From positions 26,542,875-26,606,874 of the forward strand of contig CM070623.1 of assembly GCA_036346255.1 (NCBI GenBank): a stretch of DNA of 64,000 bases, read 5' to 3'. This DNA comes from Ampelocalamus luodianensis. Taxonomy: Eukaryota; Streptophyta; Magnoliopsida; Poales; Poaceae. The notes beneath the pieces were generated by a model, which saw only the letters and a program-made list of their open reading frames with translations, was not told the origin of the DNA and did not search any database. The stretch's first letter is position 1. Every line of letters starts with the position of its first letter. Positions 55,647 through 64,000 of this stretch are shown here, in pieces. Position numbers and translations under genes: made by a program.

Positions 55647-55659
55647 AATCTCCCTCCTT
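55647..55659 (-). other. Polypurine tract of the Tekay-like element
   Basis: The minus strand reads AAGGAGGGAGATT directly before the 3' LTR start TGTAACA, as expected for plus-strand priming. Confidence 0.8.
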
Positions 55660-55663
55660 ACAG

Positions 55664-55682
55664 GAATCTCGCCCCGAGATTC
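55664..55682 (-). promoter_or_regulatory. Perfect hairpin between the pol stop and the PPT
   Basis: GAATCTCG-loop-CGAGATTC, an 8-bp perfect stem with a 3-nt loop, starting 4 bp after the stop codon (55686-55688) in element orientation and ending 4 bp before the purine tract. Confidence 0.7.
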
Positions 55683-55685
55683 TGA

Positions 55686-57230
55686 TCACTGGGAGAAGAA
55701 GGATGGGTAATCTGCTCGGAGACGATCTTCCCGCTCCCAAGTGGCTTCATCCTCGGAGTGGTTCGACCACTGAACTTTAAGGAACTTGATCACACGGTTC
55801 CTCGTCCTGCGTTCAGCTTCTTCGAGGATACGAACGGGGCGCTCACGATAAGACAGATCTTCCTGCACATCGATATTTTCCAATGGTGTTTCCTCAACTG
55901 GAATACGGAGGCACTTCTTCAATTGTGACACATGGAAAACATCATGCACCCCTTCAAGTGTAGTTGGCAACTCCAACTGGTATGCAACAGCTCCCACTTT
56001 CTTGATGACGCGATAAGGCCCGACATACCGAGGAGCCAATTTGCCCTTGACACCAAAACACCGATGGCCCTTCAAAGGTGAGACTTTGAGATACACAAAG
56101 TCATTGGGCTGGAAACTCAGCTCACGACGACGACGATCTGCATAGCTCTTCTGCCTGGACTGAGCTACGCGCAAGTGCTCACGAATCAACTGCACTTGAC
56201 TTTCCGCCTCATTGATCGAATCCGGGCCAAAGAATTGTCTTTCCCCAGTTTCCGACCAGTTCAACGGTGTCCTGCATCGCCGTCCATACAAGGCCTCAAA
56301 TGGTGCCATGCCGAGACTAGCCTGGAAGCTGTTGTTGTAGGAGAACTCGGCAAGCGGTAGGCACTTCTCCCAATTCTTCCCATAGGAAAGAACACAAGCA
56401 CGGAGCATATCTTCAAGCACCTGATTGACGCGCTCCGTCTGACCATCAGTCTGAGGATGGTAGGCGGTGCTGAAAGTAAGACGGGTACCCATAGCCTCTG
56501 TAGATCGTGCAAAGTCGGGAAGTGAAAAGAGAACCACGATCGACACCATCGCTCGTGGCACACCATGCAAACTCACAATGCGAGATATGTAGAGGTCCGC
56601 CAATTTATCGACGCGAGGCGAAGACGATCGCGAGAAAATGTGCTACCTTTGTCAATCGGTCAATAACCACCAGATAGCATCCTTCCCCAAGAGGTGCAGG
56701 GCAAACGGTGATGAAGTCCATACCAACGAATCCCACTTCCACTCGGTATAGGCAAGGGTGGAGGAGACTGCGGACGCCGATGCTCGGCCTTCACGCGACA
56801 ACATACGCGCGCACCGCAACGAACCCGCAATCTCGCGCTTCATGCGAGTCCACCGAATCTCGACGCAGATCTTGGTACATTTTAGTGGCACCGGATGGAT
56901 GGACAAAGGCGAATCATGGGCCTCCTAAAGAATCAAATCCGTAATTCGGAACCTTTGGAACCACAAGCCATTGTCCAAACCATACGACACCGTGCTCATC
57001 TTACGAGAAACACCGCTATCCCATCCTTGATATTCTCGCTTGATCCGGTTCACACCGCCATCCGATCTTTGTCTTCGCCTTGACTTGATCCACCAAGGTT
57101 GGTTGCACAACCAAGGCAAAGAAGGAACCATGCTCAACCAAACCCAAGTTGAGACGCTGAAATTCGCAAGAAGTGCAAAGTTCTTTGCTCTGGATCATCA
57201 GTATTGCAATACACCTTTCGGCTAAGTGCA
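55686..57230 (-). pseudogene. Integrase with C-terminal chromodomain (chromovirus)
   Basis: The frame 56603-55686 (305 codons) contains the integrase core STAYHPQTDGQTERVNQVLED with the catalytic Glu region, ALYGRRCRTPLNW, then the GPYRV and DVFHVSQLKK motifs. It ends with a chromodomain (YRERPVRILEEAER ... VIKFLKVQWSNHSEDEATWE) in the last 55 residues. This integrase-chromodomain fusion defines the chromoviruses; long LTRs and the Met PBS point to the Tekay/Del clade. In the family the chromodomain guides integration to heterochromatin. Upstream (57230-56604) the N-terminal zinc-binding part and first catalytic Asp lie in several broken frames. At least one break is a loss of bases at a CTGG site near 56510, so the damage may be sequence error. 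Confidence 0.85.
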
Positions 57231-57830
57231 TCAAGAACTACATTGGCCTTGCCAGATGATACTGAATACCCATGTCATAATCTTTGATCAATTCTAGCCA
57301 TCTCCTCTGCTCGAGGTTCAGATCCGTTGAGTGAACAAGTATTTCAAACTCTTGTGGTGGAATACACCTCACAGTGATTACCGATCGATAATGCCGCCAA
57401 ATCTTGAGTGCATGAACCACAGACCAACTCTAAATCATGAGTGGGATAATTGAGCTCGTGAGGTCTCAATCGCTCGATGCATAGGCGATCGCCTTGCCTT
57501 CCGCATAAGAACACATCCAAGTCCCTGACGAGAGGCATCGCAATAAATATCGAAGCTCTTGTGGATATCAGGAAGAGTGAGGATCGGGTGAAGTCAATCG
57601 CCGCTTGAGCTCCCGAAAGCTCTCATCACAAGCAGAGGACCACACAAACTTCTTGTCCTTCTTGAGCAATTCGGTCATCGGCTGCGATCTTGGAGAAGTT
57701 CTCGATAAAGCGGCGGTAATAACCCACGAGCCGAGAAAACTCCGCACATCGATGATCGACCCCAAGATAGAACATCGCCGACTTTCTTTGGGATCCACAC
57801 TACGCCTCCATTGAAAGAACATGGCCCAAG
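57231..57830 (-). pseudogene. Gypsy RNase H region (broken frames)
   Basis: The minus-strand pieces DPKESRRCSILGS (near 57800, after RT), KKFVWSSACDESFRELKRRL (about 57610-57660) and LNLEQRRWLELIKDYDMGIQYH (about 57258-57325) are in the order of the RT connection and RNase H domain. Frame changes occur every 60-150 bp. Part of the single pol of the 51315-64000 element. Confidence 0.8.
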
Positions 57831-58540
57831 AATGCCACTTCCTTCAACCGTAACTCACATTTGCTTGAACTTTGCATATAGCCGATGCTCCCGCATAATT
57901 TGCCCAAAACAATCTTCGATGCTCAAGATGCTCGCTTGATCTTGGAATAGATAAGAATATCATCAATAAAGCCACCACAAATTTATCCAAAAACTCCATG
58001 AATACTGAATTCATTAAGTTCATGAACAAGGTCGAGCATTGGTTAAACCGAAAGACATGACGGTGTACTGCATGCTGACCCATAACGAGTAGTGAAAGCC
58101 GTCTTGGAATATCCTCGATCGATCCTCGACTGATGATACCCCATTCTCAAATCAATCTATGAGAACACACTGGCTCCAATCAAGCGATCGAGCAGATCAT
58201 CGATGCGGGCAAAGGATATTTGTTCTTCACCGTCACCTCATTGAGAGGACGGTAATCAACACACATGCGCAAAGTCTTGTCCTTCTTCTTCACAAAGATC
58301 ACCGGACAACCCCAAGGAGACGAATGGGACGGATGAAACCCTTTGCTTGGAGCTCACCAAGTCGCTTCTTCAATTCTTCTAGCTCATTGGGAGGCATCCG
58401 ACACGGCGCCGAGATAGGGGCATGACGGCAAGCAACTCAATGACAAACTCAAGGTCTCGAACCGAGGCATCCGGGCAAGTCTTCGGGAAAGACATCCACA
58501 AAGTCGATACTATGGGAACATCCCGAATTTGCAAGGTGGC
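57831..58540 (-). pseudogene. Gypsy reverse transcriptase (broken frames)
   Basis: NSVFMEFLDKFVVALLMIF at 57955-58015 marks the RT core; the catalytic IDD sits just after but is read out of frame. Upstream are SSKGFHPS-like and CVDYR-type words around 58240-58340 in other frames. Many breaks fall on CAG/CTG triplets, for instance near 58035. The expected order protease-RT-RNase H-integrase is kept. Confidence 0.75.
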
Positions 58541-58900
58541 TTCGCTTCTAATGCACATAGATGCGACCACAGTCGGCCGCGCGAAAATCCGACTGCTTTG
58601 AAGGGTGGTGAGATAGACAATCTTCCCGCACAATCGACCGTCCCAAATGTTGGGACAACCAATCCATGCCAAGAATCACATCCGCACTCATTGAATCGAG
58701 CGAGAATAAGGTTTGCCAAAACCCCACCCTCTCGACTATGACAGAACATCCCGACATCAAGATCGCTCTCATTTCCGAACCCGAGAGCGGATGAGCAAAG
58801 GAACTCCCAAAGGAACACGGTGAAGACCACTAGCAGCAGCAAATGATCTTGAAATAAAGAATGCGATGCTCGTAATCAAATAATACCGCAGCAGACGAAT
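58541..58900 (-). pseudogene. Gypsy protease region
   Basis: The minus-strand frame 58772-58548 contains SADVILGMDWLSQHLG, the conserved end of the retropepsin domain of this clade. The catalytic Asp region lies upstream (58800-58900) in a different frame. Continuous with gag on the right. Confidence 0.75.
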
Positions 58901-60009
58901 TAACGAAGTGTACCCATTACGACATCCGCGCCCCGAGCCTCCTCGGTGAAAGGTGGTTGACTCGACCGCCGCCGCACTCGGGTCTTCGAACAATCTTACG
59001 TCGTGGGTGACCACTCCCGCCGCGTCCTCCATTAGACGGGGGCATCGCAACACTCTGAGGGCAAGCGTTGGCGTAGTGGCCCTTGTTGTGGCAGAGAAAA
59101 CAAGTAACCTCGGCCGCCGGATTGCGGAGGCCGCTCTGCTGCTGGATCGCAGGCGCACGTGGCTGAAACACGGCCTGCGGTGGGCGAGGAGCTGGTGCAG
59201 ATGGCATCGGTGCCGGTGGAGCAAAAGAACGGGCCACTGGTGCTGGCCCAGCCCGAGGACGAGTGAGGCTAGTGTGAGTAGACTGATGCGCCTCCCATTT
59301 GCGCTTGCGGGACTCGCCCAGCGCCTTTGCCTTATGTTCAGCAACAATGGCCTTATCGACCAAGGTCTGAAAGTCAGAGAAGTCCACAATAGATAGCTTG
59401 TCCTGCAGCTCCTCAGACAAGCCATCCATAAACTTCTCCCGCTAGCCTCATCTCGAGGCCACCTCCTGGAGCATAACGAGCCGATGATTGAACTCGCATA
59501 CAAGTACTCGTCACAGATTTGCGCCCTTGCTTGAGCGCGAGGAATTCTTTCTTTTCAGCTTCATCGGGCCATCCGGGATGTGGGCCCGACGAAAGGTCGA
59601 CTGAACTCCTCCCACGCGACACACATGGCGCGGCCGCATGGCGAGATAGTTCTCCCACCATGAGTGCGCGCCCTCAAGGCGGTGGGACGCGAAGAGTGCC
59701 TTATCCCGTGCTCGGCATAAGCTATGTTGAGCTTTCGCCAACCATGCGCAGCCAATCATCCGCATCAAGAGGGTCCTCAGAGCGGGAGAAAGTCGGTGGC
59801 TGCGTACGGAGGAACTCTGCAAGTCCCCCGCGAGTCTGGTGGCCGCCACCACCGGCAGGAGTGGAGGTATTCCTAGCAATAACCTCCAAGATGCACGTCT
59901 GATCCATGCGGTTTCGCTCGATCTGAACGAGCACCTCAGCCATGGTCGGAGGAGGGGGAAGCTCCTCATCATGACCAGCCTGCTGACTGCCACGCGTTCT
60001 CCCTGCCAT
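58901..60009 (-). pseudogene. Gypsy gag with CCHC zinc knuckle
   Basis: ATG at 60009. The first frame (to 59722) has the gag start with QPPTFSRSEDPLDADDWLRM; retrotransposon gag sequence continues in other frames (59755-59561). The frame 59429-58917 has the Pro/Ala-rich spacer and the nucleocapsid knuckle CFLCHNKGHYANAC (about 59058-59100), spacing CX2CX4HX4C. Gag forms the particle and packages RNA. Three or more frameshifts separate the parts. Confidence 0.8.
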
Positions 60010-60426
60010 CCTGTTTCACTAAGACAAGTTAACAATAGCCGGAACACAAAGTCGACAACCCACTGCAAATAACTTACTAACAGCACAAAACAAACACAAG
60101 ACTTTTAAGTTACAAAACCAATTGACAAAAATCAGACACTTAGCAAACTCATATCTTACCCTTATGCCCCCACAAATTTTAATTAGACTAATTCTCTATG
60201 GTTCTCCCAAAGACTGATTCTACCGGTAGCAACTATCTTTTGAAAGGAAAGAGGAAAACCAAGTTTTAAACTCAAATTAGAGTAAGATAAGAGTAGAAGG
60301 CTAAGATAGGTAAGGAGTAAAATCTGAGAATCTGCCTAGGTTTTCATAAACCCTTTTTATACTTTGAAATTAAGCTTTTTCAAAATATCCTAAAGACGAC
60401 TATGCTTGGGTTGCTACGGTCAGAAT
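60010..60426 (-). other. Leader of the Tekay-like element
   Basis: About 400 bp untranslated leader between PBS and gag start, AT-rich, without ORF. Expected to hold packaging signals. Confidence 0.5.
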
Positions 60427-60439
60427 GGCTCTGATACCA
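60427..60439 (-). other. Primer-binding site, initiator tRNA-Met
   Basis: The minus strand reads TGGTATCAGAGCC, complementary to the 3' end of plant initiator tRNA-Met, separated from the 5' LTR by four bases. Confidence 0.9.
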
Positions 60440-60875
60440 ACTTTGTGAGGACCCCAGTTTATTTGGCTTGTAATGCTTAACCAACCACCTGGTCCTAGCA
60501 TCACAAATCAAATAAACTGATCCTCGAGATATGTATACTTCCCAGAAAGCAGTATACACACCTCGGTACAAAATTAGACATCAACTCCATTCCAAACATA
60601 GAGTCCAAACACCACACTACCAAACGGAAGATAAACAAATAGTAGAGTTATTACGCACAAAGGCCGATGTGCCAAGATACAAAAATAAACAGAACGACAA
60701 TGAAGCAAAGTGCCATAAGATGGCTATAAACAAAGCCAATCGTGCCTCCAACCCACAAGGCATCCGACCGACCGCCAAGTCTAGTCGCCCACGAAGCGGC
60801 AACACTGACTCACGTAAGTGAGGCCCTTGGGGCTCACCTTCTTCCTCTCGCAACAAAAACATTAAGCAAAGCACT

Positions 60876-60898
60876 GAGTACAAAGATTGTCTTTGTAC
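60876..60898 (-). promoter_or_regulatory. Conserved LTR hairpin, 5' LTR copy
   Basis: GAGTACAAAGA, loop TTG, TCTTTGTAC, as in the 3' LTR at 51751. Confidence 0.6.
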
Positions 60899-61235
60899 CG
60901 CAAGACCGACGTGTGAACTAATGCACTGCTCATAAGCTACATGCGAGCTTATTTGGTGGAGGCCATATGTTTTATTTGCATAAAGCCAATTTTCATTTGC
61001 AATAATATAATACAGATGAAGGCGGGTTTGCAATTCATTTTTAATGTTGAAATAACAAGAAGGATAAAATAATAATAAAAGAATAAAGGTAAACAACCTA
61101 GAAGTGACTATCCCAATAGTCACCACAACAATAGCACGAATCCCGCATTCGCACTCACCCATCAAGTTTTAATTTAAATGTTGTAGTCTAACTCTCGATA
61201 AGCTTACCCAAGCGTGTCCACCACCTAGGACGAGG

Positions 61236-61247
61236 CTATTCGAATAG
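61236..61247. promoter_or_regulatory. Conserved 12-bp palindrome CTATTCGAATAG, 5' LTR copy
   Basis: Exact copy of the A-type LTR palindrome. Confidence 0.6.
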
Positions 61248-64000
61248 TTTTTAACCTCGCGCAGGGTGTACCACTCATACCCACACTTGCATCGCCTTTA
61301 AGCCAAAGCACACTTCCAAGGTATGCGCACAGACTAAGTCCTACGAGACTTTTTCCAATATTGTGTATTAACTACGAGCCGCTCGTATGGATAGAAATCC
61401 ATACGCTTACATGGTAAAGCCAAAAGACAACTACCCACTCGGGATAAAGCTTTTGGACAACTACCATGCTCCCACCTCCATCCTCCCGCGACCCTCGCGA
61501 CCGGAGCCAATACACGCCAAAGTACTAGGTCAAGAGAGGTCCCATACCCTCTAGTGTGGTTAGCACGCCGAAATGCTGGATAATGTAAACTCACAAGATG
61601 TCCGGTCCTTAATTGACCGGGCACCTTTCGATCACACCCAATAGATCACACCAATCTTACCATTGTGCGCCTGCCTAAATCATTTTTGTTTTCATTTTTA
61701 GTTTTGCAATTAAACATAGCAGAAATGCTGAAATATAAAGTTATAGAAAGTTTTGTGTGATCAAGGTTACCGACTAAGTCGATAACCGCCCATTTCTACC
61801 GATACTAAGCATGTCTAAGCAATTTGACCCGGATCTACTAAGTGACAAGAGATCATCCAGCGACCTCCAATCACAAAGAAATAACCTAGGCTCAGGTAGT
61901 AGAGGTCAATATTTTGTCTACAGGATATGCAGCTACGGATTTAACTAATCAATTTAACACAAATTAAGCAATGCATACATACAGCTGAAACAAAATATTA
62001 GACTTTAAAATACTGGGATTAACATGATCAAACTGCTTGCCTGGCTGCTGTTGCTCAATATGTTGCGGAGGATCGCTCTCGGGGTTGCCGCAAATATCGA
62101 ATCCTAACGATTGAACAAAACAAATAATAAGAATGAATAACACCGCAAAAATCAAAGATCACAAACCAACACCAATTTATACACAAAGGCTAGACTATCA
62201 CAAAAGGAATAACAAAATAGCAGCTACAGAGATGATTCAAATAGACATGCTTTCATGATAGATCTATCCACTCACTTGATTTACCAAGATAACCACAAAA
62301 TCAATCCTCTTATATGTTTTAATCTTTCTACAGACTTTGATGGTGATTGTGTGCACATCTATTATTTAATCATCAAGTTAATATATCAAAAACAGCTAGT
62401 TTCTCTAACTCAACCATTATTAGCTGATATTACAGAACCTACAAAAAGCTATTGACAACACTAACCAGTCAAGTATCCAACTATGAGATGCTAAACAAAA
62501 TTTTCTATCTAAGATAGGATGTTAAAGATACTCAGCTATTCATACCCCTAAGCATCACACCAAGATATTGCAAGGCTAACAAGTTCCAGCATGTGGCTAC
62601 TATAAAACCTTTCCTCACTAAAATACACATCACAAGTACAGAGTCAACACATCTAGTCTCAATCACAGCTTCATAGATCAAGGCCAACAAGTGATTTGAA
62701 ACCTATAGAGCCTAACTAATTAATTTCTTGCTAGCACTACTTCTCGTGGAGTCATCAAGAACTAACAAACTTCAAGAGCACAAGCATGATACCCAAAATC
62801 GACATCGACAATGTAAAAACCGACAACAGAGAAGAACAATTACAGAGAACCGGTGACTACTCCTTTCCAAGCCTCAACTTTCCAAGTAAGCTTAAGCATG
62901 TGAGTTACTAATGACCATTACTAAAGTTGATTAGCATTTAGAACTGGCTAAAGGAAGATGGGGCCCACTGTCGCTGAAATGCAGAAGAGCACACCAAAGA
63001 AGAGAGGCTCGTGCTCGACTGAACTTGCCGCCGGCGAAGAAGTGGCGGCGCGGGCGCGACGCCAAAATGGGTCGCCTGAGGTTGCCTGAAGCCAAGGGTG
63101 GTCGCGAGCGGCCGGAGATGCACCGAGGTGGCGCGGCGACGGAGCACGGCGGCCGGCAGTGGGGGTGACAAGGTGCGGCTGCACCAGAGAGGTAGACAAT
63201 GAAAATTAGCGCGCGCATGGGCATCAGTGAGTTACCAGGAACTCACCGGTGTGCTTGGCGGCAGCGAGAGGCACCGGAGTGGCTCGGCGACGAGAACCAG
63301 CGGTGGCGATCAAGGGGTCACCGAGGAGGGAGCAACCTGAGCAAAAATAGGGGAAAAGAGAGACGGAGATAGCTTGAGTGAGTGCACTAGATGGTGCTAG
63401 CGCGAGCAATTGCCCAAGGAACCAACTCACCGGAGATGAGGACGATGATCCAACTTTCGGCCGAAGAAGAGGGATATCAAAATTCAATGGCCCCCTGCGA
63501 GTGAAACTCAAAATTAGCTGAGGGGAAACCATGATAGGGATCTGGAACACGATGTGACGCGCAAAATAAGGGATGATCTTCACTGGTTGTGGTGCTGACA
63601 CGGCGGAGCGGCACGGCCGTGAACCAGAGATTGCGCACTACCACAATTTGAGCTCAGGGAAGGCAATGGAGGGTAGGAAGTGGTTTTAGGGTGTCCAAAG
63701 GAGGATGAGAGAGCTTTGCGAGGGCTTAAGTAGGGAAGAGGGCGGAGGAAATCGAGAGGCGACGCCGCACCGAGGAGCTCAAGAACGGTCTTGACAAGTG
63801 GTGAAAGGAATGGTGGGCGATTAATGCGCGCGAGGCATGGCCACGCAGCGGAAGATGCGGCCGAGGCAATGCGCGCGCAAAACCGGAAGCGGTGACGAAC
63901 AAAGAAGGCGAGGTGGCGACCATGCGCGATATCGCCGGCACACAGCACTCATGCGAAAGGTAGGTGACGACCTGACGAGTGGGGCCCGCCTGGCGATGAT

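Larger units (their letters stand above)
60444..64000 (-). mobile_element. 5' LTR of the Tekay-like element, cut by window end
   Basis: It starts TGTGAGGACCCC on the plus strand, identical to 51315, and is colinear with that LTR to about 54880, so about 770 bp are missing beyond the window. Large blocks are identical (for example 62170-62760 against 53040-53630), while scattered differences concentrate at CAG, CTG and CCG. Confidence 0.9.

Noticed and set aside
51315..64000. Dating the Tekay-like insertion from LTR divergence
   Set aside because: The visible differences are dominated by CHG-site indels that look like sequence error, so a count would overstate the age.
1..64000. tRNA, rRNA or snoRNA genes
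   Set aside because: No cloverleaf with conserved box sequences or rRNA core words was noticed. The TGGTATCAGA sites are retroelement PBSs, not tRNA genes. A tRNAscan/Infernal run would settle this.

Overview
This window looks like nuclear DNA of a grass (Poaceae). It contains Ty3/gypsy LTRs of several kb that end in TGTAACA and GTCCTGACA-type termini, plant-mobile-domain transposon coding sequence, L1-type LINE fragments, a hAT element, Ty1/copia sequence, and one intron-bearing, GC-rich plant gene. I cannot name the species. Almost all of the window is nested transposable elements. The only well-supported host gene is a plant calmodulin-binding-domain protein at 13103-14302 on the minus strand, with a spliced 5' UTR and a TATA-like box near 15340.

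Layout from left to right. 1-1682 is a copia-type LTR. 1683-8520 holds remnants of two gypsy LTR types, called A and C here. 8521-12425 is a broken minus-strand copia element (LTR, PBS, gag, zinc knuckle, protease, integrase) with a plus-strand gypsy tail and LTR (type B) inserted in its gag. 12426-15620 is the host-gene island. 15620-18127 is gypsy relics, including a retropepsin fragment. 18434-18509 is a lone MULE terminal repeat that cuts an unidentified coding fragment. 18875-30974 is a nest: a plus-strand A-type LTR is split by a minus-strand A-type LTR (22190-30870, target duplication ATTCG/ATTCA). That LTR contains a minus-strand B-type relic with two unusual ORFs and a C-type solo LTR (27282-29573, target duplication GAAAC). 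30995-35155 is another C-like LTR split by an L1-type LINE. 35448-35536 is a possible orphan first exon. 36200-37560 is a second LINE. 38151-38791 is a hAT-like element with a microsatellite.

39009-49882 is a MULE-like transposon carrying a decayed plant-mobile-domain gene, flanked by a 9-bp duplication (CATGAATAC/CATGAATAT). Its coding region is interrupted by a 5,057-bp gypsy insertion (41793-46849, target duplication CATAT), and near its right end lies a 924-bp hAT-like element (8-bp duplication, 13-bp perfect inverted ends).

51315 to the window end is one minus-strand chromovirus-type gypsy element, probably of the Tekay/Del clade. It has 4.3-kb LTRs (the right one cut by the window end), an initiator-Met PBS, gag with a CCHC knuckle, protease, RT, RNase H, integrase and a C-terminal chromodomain, and a polypurine tract. 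Its reading frames are broken by many small indels that cluster at CAG/CTG/CCG sites, which suggests sequence error at CHG-methylated cytosines rather than age.

The most interesting signals are structural: a hairpin near the 3' end of nearly every gypsy LTR whose arms covary between copies; a run of about 50-bp units, each folding as a different perfect hairpin, in C-type LTRs; a conserved 12-bp palindrome CTATTCGAATAG in all A-type LTRs; and the CHG-site error signature. Part of the spelling differences between the two Tekay LTRs should therefore not be used for dating.
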